DNA of 64,000 nt from NCBI GenBank assembly GCA_021792815.1, contig JAJYTX010000002.1, positions 1-64,000 on the forward strand, given 5' to 3'. A model generated the notes under the pieces. That model searched no databases and had not been told where the DNA came from. It was given only the letters and a program-made list of their open reading frames with translations. Positions 7,422-16,793 of this stretch are shown in pieces (positions within the stretch are counted from its first letter, which is position 1; every line of letters starts with the position of its first letter). This DNA comes from Pseudomonadota bacterium. Lineage in GTDB: Bacteria > Pseudomonadota > Gammaproteobacteria > Steroidobacterales > Steroidobacteraceae. Position numbers and translations under genes: made by a program.

Positions 7422-10247
7422 ATGACCGACTACAAACACACCATCAACCTGCCCCAGACCGCCTTCCCGATGAAGGCGGACCTCGCCCGGCGCGAGCCGG
7501 CCATGCTGGGGGAGTGGGAGGAGCGCGGCATCTACGCGAAGCTGCGCGAGTTCTCGCGCGGACGGCCCCGCTTCGTGCTGCACGACGGTCCGCCGTATGC
7601 CAACGGGGCCATCCACATCGGTCATGCCGTCAACAAGATCCTGAAGGACATCATCGTCAAGTCGCGCACGCTCGATGGGTTCGATGCGCCCTACATCCCG
7701 GGCTGGGACTGCCACGGTCTGCCGATCGAGCACCAGGTTGAGAAGAAGCATGGCCGCGCCGGCGGCAAGCTCGACGCGGCCGCGTTTCGCGCCGCATGCC
7801 GCGCTTTTGCCGCCGAGCAGATCGATTTGCAGCGCACGGACTTCAAGCGCCTGGGTGTCCTGGGGGACTGGGAGCGGCCCTACCTCACCATGTCTCCGCG
7901 GTACGAGGCGCAGCAGATCCGGGCCTTCGGTCGCATCATCACAAATGGCCACCTTTACAAGGGCGTCAAGCCCGTGCATTGGTGTCTCGACTGCCGCTCC
8001 GCCCTCGCCGAGGCCGAGGTTGAATACGCCGAGAAGATCTCGTCGGCCATCGACGTGGGGTTCCCGGTCCTCGATCTGCATGATCTCGAGCGACGCTTCG
8101 GCCTTGGGCGTGGCCGCTTGGGCGCAGATCCGGTGGACATCGTCATCTGGACCACCACACCCTGGACGCTGCCGGGCAACCAGGCCGTTGCGCTGCGCGG
8201 GGAGTTCCGCTACGCGCTGGTTGAGGCGCAGATCGGCGATGGGCGGCGCCGGCTCATTCTCGCGGCCGAGCTCCTCGAGGGCTGCCTGCAGCGCTACGGC
8301 GCTTCGGGGCACGAGGTGCTCGCGGAGGCGCAGGGGCTCGAGCTGGAGGGTCTTGCGCTGCAACACCCCCTGCAGGATCGGGCGGTGCCCGTGATCCTGG
8401 GCGAGCACGTGACGCTCGAGGCCGGCACCGGGGCCGTGCACACCGCGCCGGGCCACGGTCAGGAGGACTATGTGGTCGGTCAGCGTTACCGGCTGCCGGT
8501 GGTCAATCCCGTCGGGAACGACGGGCGCTTCCTGCCCGACACCGCGCTCGTCGCCGGACTCAAGGTCGACGAAGCCAACGCCGTGCTGCTCGATGCGCTC
8601 GCCGGACGCGGCCGCCTGCTGGCGCATCGCAAGCTCACGCACAGCTATCCGCACTGCTGGCGTCACAAGACCCCGGTCATCTTCCGCGCCACCCCGCAGT
8701 GGTTCATCGGCATGGAGCGCAATCATCTTCGCGAGCACGCGCTGCGCGACATCGGGAAAGTGAGCTGGACGCCCGCGTGGGGCGAGCAGCGCATCCGCGG
8801 CATGATCGAGGGCCGCCCGGACTGGTGCATCTCGCGCCAGCGGCTCTGGGGCGTGCCCATTGCGCTTTTCGTCCATGCCGAGACCGGCGCGCCGCATCCT
8901 CGCACCCAGGAGCTGATCGAGGAGGTCGCCCGGCGGGTCGAGCGCGAGGGCATCGAGGCTTGGTTCTCGCTCGAGCCGGCGCAGTTGCTGGGACCGGAGG
9001 CCGGCAGTTACGAGAAGGTCACCGACGTCATGGACGTGTGGGCCGATTCCGGCCTCTCGTTCGAGTGCGTGGGCGCCGAGCGCAGTGAGATCGGCTCGCC
9101 GGTCGATCTGTACCTCGAGGGCTCCGACCAGCATCGCGGCTGGTTCCACAGCTCCCTGCTGATGTCCGAGGCGCTCTACGAGCGCGCCCCCTACCAGGGA
9201 GTGCTGACTCACGGGTTCACGGTGGACGAGCAGGGCCGCAAGCAGTCGAAGTCGCTCGGCAACGTCGTGGCGCCCCAGAAGGTGATGAACAGCCTGGGGG
9301 CGGATGTGCTGCGGCTGTGGGTATCGGCGACCGACTACGCCAACGAGATGAGTGTCTCGGAGGAGATCCTCAGGCGCATGGCCGATTCCTACCGCCGCAT
9401 GCGCAACACCGTGCGCTACTTGCTCGGCAACCTCCACGGCTTCGATCCTCAGCGCCACGCGCTGCCGCCCGAGGAGCTGCTCGCCCTCGACCGCTGGGCG
9501 CTCGAGCGCGCGGGCGCGCTGCATGGGGAGGTCGTGCAGGCCTATCGGCGCTACGCCTTTCACCTGATCTACCAGAAGGTGCACAACTTCTGCAGCGTGG
9601 ACCTGGGCTCGTTCTACCTGGATGTGCTGAAGGACCGCATGTACACCACGCCGACGGAGGGTCGTGCGCGCCGCTCGGCGCAGACGGCCATGTACCACAT
9701 CGCCGAGAGCATGGTGCGCTGGCTTGCGCCCATCCTCTCGTTCACCGCCGAGGAGATCTGGCGGCATCTGCCGGGCGAGCGCGCCGAGTCGGTTTTTCTC
9801 GCGACCTGGTACGGGCTGCCGCAGGCGAGCGCGGCGGAGATCGACTGGCCGGCGCTGCTGATGCTGCGCGCCGATGTGACGCGGGAGCTCGAGAAGCTGC
9901 GTGATGCGGGCACGATCGGCGCGCCGCTCGACGCCGAGGTGGACATTTACTGCGCCCCTGCCGAGTATGGGCGATTCAGCGTGCTGGGCGAGGAGCTGCG
10001 CTTCTTTTTCATCACTTCGCATGCTCGCGTGCATCGGCTCGGGACTGCTTCCCCGGCCGATGCCGTGCCGGCGGCGAGCCTTGCCCGCGAGGGGGTCTGG
10101 GTGGCGGTCAAGCCCACGCAGGACCCCAAGTGCGTGCGTTGCTGGCAACGACGTCCGGACGTTGGTGCAAATGCGGTCCATCCCGAACTCTGTGGGCGCT
10201 GCGTCCTCAATGTCGAGGGGCCCGGCGAGGAGCGGCACTTCGTATGA
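7422..10247 (+). CDS. ileS: Isoleucyl-tRNA synthetase
   Basis: 941 aa class I synthetase. Signature HIGH-type motif in [18 protein letters not shown] near residue 60, KMSKS-type motif KQSKSLGN near residue 610, the CP1 editing domain between them, and a C-terminal zinc finger (CVRCWQRR then CGRC). Start taken as the ATG at 7422 ([17 protein letters not shown]); an adjacent TTG is in frame. The stop overlaps the lspA start (ATGA), showing translational coupling. Confidence 0.98.
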   Translation: MTDYKHTINLPQTAFPMKADLARREPAMLGEWEERGIYAKLREFSRGRPRFVLHDGPPYANGAIHIGHAVNKILKDIIVKSRTLDGFDAPYIPGWDCHGLPIEHQVEKKHGRAGGKLDAAAFRAACRAFAAEQIDLQRTDFKRLGVLGDWERPYLTMSPRYEAQQIRAFGRIITNGHLYKGVKPVHWCLDCRSALAEAEVEYAEKISSAIDVGFPVLDLHDLERRFGLGRGRLGADPVDIVIWTTTPWTLPGNQAVALRGEFRYALVEAQIGDGRRRLILAAELLEGCLQRYGASGHEVLAEAQGLELEGLALQHPLQDRAVPVILGEHVTLEAGTGAVHTAPGHGQEDYVVGQRYRLPVVNPVGNDGRFLPDTALVAGLKVDEANAVLLDALAGRGRLLAHRKLTHSYPHCWRHKTPVIFRATPQWFIGMERNHLREHALRDIGKVSWTPAWGEQRIRGMIEGRPDWCISRQRLWGVPIALFVHAETGAPHPRTQELIEEVARRVEREGIEAWFSLEPAQLLGPEAGSYEKVTDVMDVWADSGLSFECVGAERSEIGSPVDLYLEGSDQHRGWFHSSLLMSEALYERAPYQGVLTHGFTVDEQGRKQSKSLGNVVAPQKVMNSLGADVLRLWVSATDYANEMSVSEEILRRMADSYRRMRNTVRYLLGNLHGFDPQRHALPPEELLALDRWALERAGALHGEVVQAYRRYAFHLIYQKVHNFCSVDLGSFYLDVLKDRMYTTPTEGRARRSAQTAMYHIAESMVRWLAPILSFTAEEIWRHLPGERAESVFLATWYGLPQASAAEIDWPALLMLRADVTRELEKLRDAGTIGAPLDAEVDIYCAPAEYGRFSVLGEELRFFFITSHARVHRLGTASPADAVPAASLAREGVWVAVKPTQDPKCVRCWQRRPDVGANAVHPELCGRCVLNVEGPGEERHFV

Positions 10248-10741
10248 GCACGAACCGCGGGAAAAGCGGGCTGTGGTGGCTGCCGGTGACGGGGCTGGTG
10301 ATCGCGCTCGACCAGTGGACCAAGGAGCTGGTGGTCCGGCACATCGCCTATCATGGGGCGGTGCGCCTGCTGCCGGTGCTCGATCTGACTCTCACGTACA
10401 ACAGTGGAGCGGCCTTCAGCTTTCTTGCCGGCGAGTCCGGCTGGCAGCGCTGGCTGTTCACGGGGCTGGCGGTCGCGGTGGCGGTGCTGATTGCGGTGTA
10501 TCTGTGGCGGCTCGACGCCCGCCGCCAGGGATTGCTGTGTCTTGCGTTGTCCCTCATCATGGGAGGAGCGATCGGTAACCTCATCGACCGGCTGCGCCTC
10601 GGCCATGTGGTGGACTTCGTGCTGGCGCACTGGCATGGCGCGTATTTCCCGGCGTTCAACGTGGCGGACTCGGCGATCACGGTGGGCGCGGCGCTGCTGA
10701 TCATCGACTTGTGGCGCGAGCGCGGCGCGCGCGCCGAATGA
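10244..10741 (+). CDS. lspA: Lipoprotein signal peptidase
   Basis: 165 aa inner-membrane aspartic protease (SPase II) with four hydrophobic helices. Conserved blocks: [29 protein letters not shown] (first catalytic Asp) and [11 protein letters not shown] (second catalytic Asp). It cleaves prolipoproteins after lipidation; several lipoproteins are encoded in this window. Starts inside the ileS stop. Confidence 0.97.
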   Translation: MSTNRGKSGLWWLPVTGLVIALDQWTKELVVRHIAYHGAVRLLPVLDLTLTYNSGAAFSFLAGESGWQRWLFTGLAVAVAVLIAVYLWRLDARRQGLLCLALSLIMGGAIGNLIDRLRLGHVVDFVLAHWHGAYFPAFNVADSAITVGAALLIIDLWRERGARAE

Positions 10742-10751
10742 GGAGGTCCCG

Positions 10752-11690
10752 ATGCGAGTGCTTTTAGCCAATCCCCGCGGATTCTGCGCCGGCGTGGACC
10801 GTGCCATCGACATCGTCGAGCGTGCTATCGACCTGTTTGGCGCGCCGATCTTCGTGCGGCACGAAGTGGTGCACAACCGCCACGTCGTCGATCGGCTGCG
10901 TGAGCGCGGCGCGGTGTTCGTCGAGGAGCTGTGCGATGTGCCCGCCGGAGCGACCGTGATCTTCTCCGCGCACGGCGTCTCGCACGCGGTGGAGCACGAG
11001 GCCCGGGAGCGGGGCCTGAAGGTCTTCGACGCCACCTGCCCCCTGGTGACCAAGGTGCACATGGAGGTGCAGCGCTATGCGCACGAGGGCCGTGAGGTGA
11101 TCCTCATCGGTCACGCGGGCCATCCGGAGGTGGAGGGCACCATGGGCCGTTTCGATACGTCCTTCGGCGGACGGATGGCTCTGGTCGGGAGCGTCGAGGA
11201 GGCGGAGGGTCTGACGGTGAGCGACCCGGCCAATCTCGCATTCGTGACCCAGACGACGCTGTCGGTGGACGATACCGTGGAGATCGTCGGTGCGCTGCGG
11301 CGCCGCTTCCCGCAGCTCGCCACGCCGCGCAAGGAAGACATCTGCTACGCGACGCAGAACCGTCAGGACGCGGTCAAGAGGCTGCTCACCGAGTGCGACA
11401 TCCTGATCGTGGTCGGCTCGAGCTCGAGCTCGAACTCCAACCGTCTGCGCGAGCTTGCCGAGCGCTCCGGAGTTCCGGGCTACCTGGTCGACGGGCCGCA
11501 GGATCTTGACCGGGAGTGGTTTGAGGGCAGGCGCTGCGTGGGCCTGACGGCCGGTGCATCCGCGCCCGAGGTGCTGGTCCGTGCGGTGTTGGAGCAGCTG
11601 CACGCCTGGGGGGCGGAGGTGCCGCGGGAGGTGGCCGGGAGGGAGGAGAAGGTGACGTTCGGGCTGCCGAGGGAGCTGCGGCGCGCCTAG
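10752..11690 (+). CDS. ispH: 4-hydroxy-3-methylbut-2-enyl diphosphate reductase
   Basis: 312 aa, last enzyme of the MEP isoprenoid pathway. Three cysteines for the Fe-S cluster are in place ([32 protein letters not shown]), with the HGVSHAV block and the [10 protein letters not shown] catalytic segment. An AGGAGG lies 6 nt before the ATG. Its last 4 bp overlap the 3' end of the convergent acyltransferase gene. It supplies IPP/DMAPP used by IspB. Confidence 0.97.
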   Translation: MRVLLANPRGFCAGVDRAIDIVERAIDLFGAPIFVRHEVVHNRHVVDRLRERGAVFVEELCDVPAGATVIFSAHGVSHAVEHEARERGLKVFDATCPLVTKVHMEVQRYAHEGREVILIGHAGHPEVEGTMGRFDTSFGGRMALVGSVEEAEGLTVSDPANLAFVTQTTLSVDDTVEIVGALRRRFPQLATPRKEDICYATQNRQDAVKRLLTECDILIVVGSSSSSNSNRLRELAERSGVPGYLVDGPQDLDREWFEGRRCVGLTAGASAPEVLVRAVLEQLHAWGAEVPREVAGREEKVTFGLPRELRRA

Positions 11691-12667
11691 TGCCCATCCT
11701 CTTCCGGGACCCGCCCCTGCGGGGCCGGCCTTCGACCGTCCAAAATCACCCTCGGTGATCTTGGACGGACGTACACGGATTTCTTGAGCTTCCAGCGCTT
11801 ATGCGACCAGGGCCAGTCGGCGGGCGCTGCGAGGATCTGGCGCTCCACCTGCTGCACGTAGCGCTCGGTGAGCTCACCGGGCGGGAGTGATTCTCCCGGG
11901 GCCGCGAGCGGCACGAACTCCATCTCGTAGAAGCCGCGCTGCACTCGGCGCATGGCGATGAAGAACACCGGGAAGCGGGTGGCGCGGGAGATCTCCTCCG
12001 GGCCCATGTAGAAGGCGGTGTCGCGATTGAGGAACCGCGTCCAATGCTTGTGCTCGCTGGTGGTCGGCTCCTGGTCGGCGACCATGGCCACGGCGCGCGA
12101 GGTCCTGCCCCGCTTGATGATGTCGGCGAGCAGGTGTTTGGCGGGGATGAGGCGGCAGCCGAAGCGGCCGCGCACTTTTCTCATCTCGCGCTCGGCCCAG
12201 GGATCGATGAGCGGCTTGTAGGCGGCATCGAGCGGGTATCCCAGTTCCAGGGAGAGCGCGAGCAGCATCCACTCCCAGTTGCACTGGTGGGCCGCGGCGA
12301 GCAGCACCGGCCCCCCCGAGAGGTACGCCCGGGGCGCCTCGAGATTGAGGATGCGTACACGGCGGCGGATCTCATCGGCCGGGAGGGTTGCCGACTTGAT
12401 GACCTCGACCAGCATGTCGGCGAAGCCCTGGTAATAGCTGCGGCGCACCTCTCGCATGCGCCGCTCGCTCCAATCCGGGAACGAGCGTGACAGGTTGTCG
12501 CGCACCACCTCGTCGCGATAGGGAAAGACGCGAAAGGCGAGCCAGCCGAGAAATCCCGCCAGCCCGTACAGCAGGCCGAGCGGCACGCGCGACAGCCATC
12601 GCACCCACCAGACTTGGCGTGCGGTCGGCTCGTCGGCCGAAGGGCGGCGGGAGGTCGAGGCGGGCAT
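11687..12667 (-). CDS. Lipid A biosynthesis acyltransferase (LpxL/HtrB family)
   Basis: 326 aa inner-membrane enzyme. One N-terminal hydrophobic segment ([18 protein letters not shown]) is followed by the catalytic HX4E motif in [11 protein letters not shown], and later [15 protein letters not shown] and [18 protein letters not shown], which match the family. These enzymes add a secondary acyl chain to Kdo2-lipid IVA. Which position it acylates cannot be told from sequence. Its 3' end overlaps ispH and contains a long inverted repeat. Confidence 0.88.
   Translation of the reverse strand: MPASTSRRPSADEPTARQVWWVRWLSRVPLGLLYGLAGFLGWLAFRVFPYRDEVVRDNLSRSFPDWSERRMREVRRSYYQGFADMLVEVIKSATLPADEIRRRVRILNLEAPRAYLSGGPVLLAAAHQCNWEWMLLALSLELGYPLDAAYKPLIDPWAEREMRKVRGRFGCRLIPAKHLLADIIKRGRTSRAVAMVADQEPTTSEHKHWTRFLNRDTAFYMGPEEISRATRFPVFFIAMRRVQRGFYEMEFVPLAAPGESLPPGELTERYVQQVERQILAAPADWPWSHKRWKLKKSVYVRPRSPRVILDGRRPAPQGRVPEEDGH
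11736..11768. repeat. Long inverted repeat inside overlapping 3' ends
   Basis: CCGTCCAAAATCACC, loop CTC, GGTGATCTTGGACGG: 15-bp arms with one mismatch. It lies about 45 nt past the ispH stop and inside the last codons of the acyltransferase gene, where it encodes a [12 protein letters not shown] tail. It can form a stable hairpin in both mRNAs but is not followed by a T-run. Confidence 0.7.
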
Positions 12668-13126
12668 CGGCGCATGGTAGCGGCCCCGGCCGCGCAGTCA
12701 ATCCGCGCACCCGTGCCGCGCAGGTGAGACCCTCCCTCGTGCGCCGAGGCTCGCCCGCGCGCCTGAGAGCGGCATTCGGCGGCCGGGTCGGCCGCCGGCC
12801 GCGCTGCGCGCCTCCTCACCAGCACGACATCGCCCGTGGCGCGCATCGCGGCGATGGTTCTGTTGGTGTGGATTCATGACAAACAAACTCGTCGCTGAAT
12901 GTCAGGTTGGCGGCGAGGCTGCGGGGCGGGCCGCATGGTGTTGGTGGGGGCTGAGATCGCGCGCGGGTCCGGTCGCGCCGCGGCCAGGCGCCGGATTTCG
13001 CGTCGCGCTCGGGATGGCGCTGTTTGGCGACAGCGCTTCGATTCCCGCTGGAGGTGGAACCGGGTAAGATCAAGAGGCGAGGGAAGAGCGGCGGGGGTCG
13101 TTCATGCAGTGTGTTATAGATTCAGG
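12668..13126. other. Intergenic region, no gene seen
   Basis: 459 bp between the divergently oriented acyltransferase and histidine-kinase-like genes. It is GC-rich with open frames of biased composition but no recognisable protein, RNA or strong promoter. It must contain the start signals for both genes. Confidence 0.5.
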
Positions 13127-13951
13127 ATGCGATTCATGGGCATTTTGAGCGAAGGTCATCGATCCCACCAGGCGCGGCGCGCCGCGCGGCGCGTTGCGGT
13201 GTTGGACTATCAGTTGCAGGATTGCCTGACCCGGCTCGAGACGGCCCGGCGCGACCTCGAGATCATCCGCGCGGGACTGTCCCATGTGCTGCGCAGCCGT
13301 CTGCCCGCTGCCGAGCGCCTGGCCGAGAGAATGGAGCGACATCGTTCCCCGCCGCATGCGGTCCGGCGCGCGCCGGCGCAGGCGAGCGAGGAGTTGCGTC
13401 GGATCGGGCGGCTCCTCGGGCAGCTGTTGCTGCTTGCCGACATCGAGCGCAGGCGCATGAGCGTGCGGCCCGTCGATCTGACGGCGTTGGCTACGACGGC
13501 TGTCGAGCGCCTGCGCTCGCGGGAGCCGCGTCGCGGCGTCGATGTCCACATCGAAGCCGGCTTTCTGGTGCAGGCCGACGCGTACCTTCTCGGGGTGCTG
13601 CTCACGGTGCTGATAGAGGATGCCTGGCGTCGCGCGCGCCTCGGGACTCAGGCCGGCATTCACATCGGCTGCGCGGCGATGGGATCGGATACGGTGTGCT
13701 TCGTGCGTGACAACGGCGAGGGTTTCGATCCCGCCGAGCTCGACCGTCTGATCGGCCCTGGTGGGCGCACGGGCCGCGGTTCGCGCCCCTGGCGCGCTTT
13801 CGGTCTCATCCTCGCCCGGCGCATCATCGAGCGCCACGGCGGGCGCTTGTGGGTGGACGCGTGTCCCGAAATTGGCGCAACGGTGTACTTCACGGTTGTC
13901 CCGGCGGCGGTTGCGGACGCGCAGGATCTGGAGCGGGCCGCGTTCGGGTAG
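13127..13951 (+). CDS. Soluble histidine-kinase-like ATPase
   Basis: 274 aa from the ATG at 13127; an alternative ATG at 13136 has AGGA at better spacing. No signal, membrane or sensor domain. A dimerisation-like helix carries LSHVLRSRL, an H-box with the His retained but the next acidic residue replaced by Val. The ATPase domain has a weak N-box (LIEDAW, Asn replaced by Asp), a clear G1 (VRDNGEGFDPAEL) and a G2-like region (GLILARRIIERHGGRLWVDA). Overall it is a divergent kinase that may be impaired in phosphotransfer or act as a scaffold. The downstream MarR-like gene on the same strand may be co-transcribed. Confidence 0.7.
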   Translation: MRFMGILSEGHRSHQARRAARRVAVLDYQLQDCLTRLETARRDLEIIRAGLSHVLRSRLPAAERLAERMERHRSPPHAVRRAPAQASEELRRIGRLLGQLLLLADIERRRMSVRPVDLTALATTAVERLRSREPRRGVDVHIEAGFLVQADAYLLGVLLTVLIEDAWRRARLGTQAGIHIGCAAMGSDTVCFVRDNGEGFDPAELDRLIGPGGRTGRGSRPWRAFGLILARRIIERHGGRLWVDACPEIGATVYFTVVPAAVADAQDLERAAFG

Positions 13952-14044
13952 CTGTTTGAAGGGGGGATTTGGGGCGAGCAGACCCATTTTGTTGTAGAGT
14001 TGTCCACGCAGAAACACGAAGCAACCTCGGGGGTTGCGGCAGCG

Positions 14045-14386
14045 ATGTCACGGCGGAGCTATCCGGCCGAAACCGAGCTGGACAGTCTGCTCGGGGTGCT
14101 GCTGCGCCTCAGGATGGGCAACGGCAACCATCTGCCGGGCTTCACCGAGCCCATATTGATCTTTCTTGGGACTCGGGCGGAGCACCCGGTGAAGATGGGG
14201 GAGCTGCGCGAGCGGCTCGGACTCGGTCAGTCGCGCGCAAGCCGGCTGTGTGCCGCGCTCAAGCGCGCCGGCCTGGTGGAGATCACCACGGCGGCCGAGG
14301 ATCGCCGCGCCTCCTGGGTGCAGCTGTCCCAGGCGGGCTGGGCGCTCGTCGATGAATGCGCCAACGCATTGCGTGCAAAGACTTAG
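14045..14386 (+). CDS. MarR-like winged-helix regulator
   Basis: 113 aa from the ATG at 14045 (MSRRSYPAETELDSLL). A winged-helix core is visible: HPVKMGELRERLGLGQSRAS as helix-turn-helix, then RLCAALKRAGLVEITTAAED and a wing with RRASWVQLSQAGWALV. Small MarR-type proteins bind palindromic operators as dimers and often sense phenolics or oxidants; the ligand here is unknown. An in-frame TTG at 14000 would add 15 residues. It lies 93 bp after the kinase-like gene and converges on the DsbG-like gene. Confidence 0.7.
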   Translation: MSRRSYPAETELDSLLGVLLRLRMGNGNHLPGFTEPILIFLGTRAEHPVKMGELRERLGLGQSRASRLCAALKRAGLVEITTAAEDRRASWVQLSQAGWALVDECANALRAKT

Positions 14387-14430
14387 GCGCGCCTGCATCC
14401 GGGTAAGGATCAATCCAAACCCGGATGAAT

Positions 14431-15288
14431 TCAGCGCCGGCGACCAGCGTGCGCGTAGGCCATGAGCCAGCGCTCGGGCGGCAGACCCACCTCGACCGAC
14501 CACTGCCCGTTGGGCTTGTGGAACATCAATGTCGGTGTGCCCGAACCGCCGATGTCGCTCATGGCGTCCAGATGGGCTTTCAACACGGCGGCGATCCGGG
14601 GGGGGATCGTCCTGGCCGGAGCGATACCGCCGTGTTCATGTGCCACATCGAAGCGGTCCTCGTCGAGGCGCAGCGCCAGCCGAGGATGCGCGGCCGTCAG
14701 GATCGCCGCGGCGCGTGCCCGGCTCGTGGACTCCAGAAACCCAACCAGCACCCAGCGCACCTGCAGCCGGCCGGCGCCGATCAGCGGCTCGGCCATGTGG
14801 TAGAAGCGGTAGCAGAAGCTGCAGTTGGGATCGATGATGGCGTAAATCGTGGGAGCATCGGCCGGGCCCTCGGTAATCAGATGCCCGCCGCGATCGAGAC
14901 GGCGGATCACTGCCCCGTAATCGGGAGTGGGCGCATAGCGAGCCCGGTATCGGGAGTTCAGATCCGCGCTCTTCGGTGAGATCAGCTCTCCGACGAAGAG
15001 GTAGCCCCGCTCGCCGTAAACCACTTCCGTACTGCCCTCATAGCGCACCACGTAGCCCGCCAGGCCCGCTACGGCGGTCGGGAAGCGGCTCAGGATTTTT
15101 ACCTTCCCGGACCGGGCGAGCGCCTGAAGCGCCGGTGGCAGAGGCAGGCTCGAGGCGCGCGGCGCTGCAGCGGCTGCGCAGGCCGGCAGAGCAATGGCGA
15201 GCGCGGCAAGGCCGGCAAGTGCCCGACGCAGGGCCGGAGAGAGGCGTGCGCCGCGCGCAGCCCCCGGGGGCAGGAACAGTGTGGACAC
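14431..15288 (-). CDS. DsbG/DsbC-like periplasmic thiol:disulfide isomerase
   Basis: 285 aa from a GTG at 15288 with GGAG about 6 nt upstream. An N-terminal signal (ALAGLAALAIALPACAAAAA) is followed by a small dimerisation region and a thioredoxin-fold domain with the active site DPNCSFCYRFY (CSFC) and the cis-proline loop GSGTPTLMF. DsbG/DsbC proteins repair wrong disulfides or protect single cysteines in the periplasm. The intervening text (YLFVGELISPKSADLNSRY) fits DsbG better than DsbC. Usual DsbG has CPYC, so the active-site dipeptide differs. Confidence 0.82.
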   Translation of the reverse strand: MSTLFLPPGAARGARLSPALRRALAGLAALAIALPACAAAAAPRASSLPLPPALQALARSGKVKILSRFPTAVAGLAGYVVRYEGSTEVVYGERGYLFVGELISPKSADLNSRYRARYAPTPDYGAVIRRLDRGGHLITEGPADAPTIYAIIDPNCSFCYRFYHMAEPLIGAGRLQVRWVLVGFLESTSRARAAAILTAAHPRLALRLDEDRFDVAHEHGGIAPARTIPPRIAAVLKAHLDAMSDIGGSGTPTLMFHKPNGQWSVEVGLPPERWLMAYAHAGRRR

Positions 15289-15388
15289 AAGATCTCCGCT
15301 TGTCTCGAGTCGGCAGTCTACCCCAGCTCCGGCTCCAGGTTTGCTGCTGCCGTCCGGGATTGCCTGTCCCGGCACCCGAGCCGGCCTA

Positions 15389-16141
15389 CTAGCGCTGCGA
15401 GGGCAGATTCAGCTCGAAGCATGCGCCGTTTGGCGTATTGGGCCGGTGCTCGAGCGTGCCGCCGTGCGCACGCGCGATGGTGCGGCTGCTGGCCAGACCC
15501 AGCCCGGTACCGGCCGGCTTGGTCGTACAGAACGGGTCGAAGAGCCGTTGGGCGACGGTCGGTGCGATACCCGGCCCGTTGTCGCAGACGAGGATCGTGA
15601 TGTCGCCGTCCCGGGCTCGGGCGGTTCGGACCACCACTTCGCGCGAAGGGGCCGGCACTTCGGCAAGCGCCTCGAGGGCGTTGCGCACCAAGGCGAGGAC
15701 GACCTGCTGGATCTGGGCGCGGTCGAGCACGAGCGGGGGCAGACCGTCTGTGAGCTCGATGCGGCAGCGCGCCTGGTGATGGCGGGCGTCGGACTCGATC
15801 AGATCGGCGAGCTCGCGGATCAAGGAGTTGACGTCGGTGGGCTCGCCACGGGCCCCGCGGGCTCGAGTGAGGCCGCGCAGCCGGTTGATGATGTCGCCGG
15901 CCCGTACCGCCTGCGCGGTGATCTGGCGCAGCGCATCGCGGACTTCCTCGAGGTCCGGATCGGGCAGTCCGAGCAGCCGCTCGCAGGCCTGAGCATAGTT
16001 GGCGACGGCGGCGAGCGGCTGGTTGAGCTCGTGTGCGATGCCGGCGGCCATCTCACCGACGGCGGCAAGACGCGAAACGTGCAGCAGCCGGTCGTGCAGC
16101 CGCCGGCTATCGTCATTGAGCTTCGAAGGATCAGCGGTCAT
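15389..16141 (-). CDS. Soluble sensor histidine kinase
   Basis: 250 aa, consisting almost only of HisKA and HATPase_c domains. H-box AGIAHELNQPLAAVANYA near residue 35, N-box ALVRNALEAL, G1 VCDNGPGIAP, F-box LFDPFCTTKPAGTGLGLA (also G2). The ELNQPL form of the H-box is typical of NtrB/FixL/DctB-like kinases. There is no input domain, so it may sense through a partner. No response regulator gene is adjacent. It starts at an ATG about 190 bp upstream of, and divergent from, tRNA-Leu. Confidence 0.88.
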   Translation of the reverse strand: MTADPSKLNDDSRRLHDRLLHVSRLAAVGEMAAGIAHELNQPLAAVANYAQACERLLGLPDPDLEEVRDALRQITAQAVRAGDIINRLRGLTRARGARGEPTDVNSLIRELADLIESDARHHQARCRIELTDGLPPLVLDRAQIQQVVLALVRNALEALAEVPAPSREVVVRTARARDGDITILVCDNGPGIAPTVAQRLFDPFCTTKPAGTGLGLASSRTIARAHGGTLEHRPNTPNGACFELNLPSQR

Positions 16142-16280
16142 GGCGCATCATCATTTGCTCCGACTGTGCCGACAAGTCTCTAAGTATTTTCCTAAAAGAG
16201 TGACGTGGGACAGATTCCGGCAACCGCGCCCCGGCTCGGTCGCGAGGGGGCCGCCGCGCCCGGCACCGCCCGCCGAGCCG

Positions 16281-16308
16281 GGAGCGGATGTCCCGCTATA
16301 ATCGCTCC
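16281..16308 (+). promoter_or_regulatory. Perfect -10 box inside an inverted repeat, before tRNA-Leu
   Basis: TATAAT (16297-16302) lies 33 bp before tRNA-Leu. It is enclosed by GGAGCG (16281-16286) and CGCTCC (16303-16308), and AGCGG/CCGCT nests inside. No good -35 is visible at 16-18 bp. The palindrome may be chance or an operator. Confidence 0.5.
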
Positions 16309-16334
16309 TTCCAGGCCGGCTTGCGGCGGCAGGC

Positions 16335-16419
16335 GCGAAAGTGGCGGAACTGGTAGACGCGCTGGACTTAGGATCCAGTGGGGTAACCCGTGAGAGTTCG
16401 AGTCTCTCCTTTCGCACCA
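16335..16419 (+). tRNA. tRNA-Leu (anticodon TAG)
   Basis: 85 nt with a long variable arm, acceptor stem GCGAAAG/CTTTCGC, anticodon stem CTGGA/TCCAG enclosing CTTAGGA (anticodon TAG), T loop GTTCGAGTC, and encoded CCA. Confidence 0.97.
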
Positions 16420-16793
16420 TATCGCTTGCTCGAGAAACATCGTAGTGTCGTTATTAGACGCGTCGGCCGCAGAAGAGTGCTCGCCCGGGTGCAAGGATTG
16501 CGTGTCGGAGGCGTGCCTGGCCGGACGGGCGGCTGCGCTCCGAGACGGCCTTGCCGCAGCACCCCATCGGGCATGGCGGGGGTGGTCTAGAGGACGTGCC
16601 CGGAAGGGGGGGGTAGAGTTCTTGCGATCGCGCGTGCCAAGGGACGGGCGCTGTGGCAAAATGCTCAGTCCCGCATGGCTGCCGCGTATAACTCCTTGAG
16701 TCTCCTGGAAGTTTGCGCTTTGCGCCTGGTTCGAGGCCGGATTTTCCACCGTGCCGGCGGCTCGTGCGCGTCCCACAGCTTTGAGGTTTAGGA
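16420..16793. other. Gap between tRNA-Leu and tig
   Basis: 374 bp. I see no gene. A TATAAC at 16687-16692 could be a -10 for tig but has no matching -35. The tig promoter is expected here. Confidence 0.4.

Noticed and set aside
6522..10238. A 1238-residue open frame antisense to ribF and ileS
   Set aside because: It is the shadow of high-GC codon usage in ileS/ribF; the sense frames have clear synthetase and RibF motifs, and the antisense text is low-complexity His/Arg/Leu-rich.
12876..13067. A 63-residue frame starting MTNKLVAECQVGGE
   Set aside because: No RBS, no homology, composition typical of random high-GC DNA.
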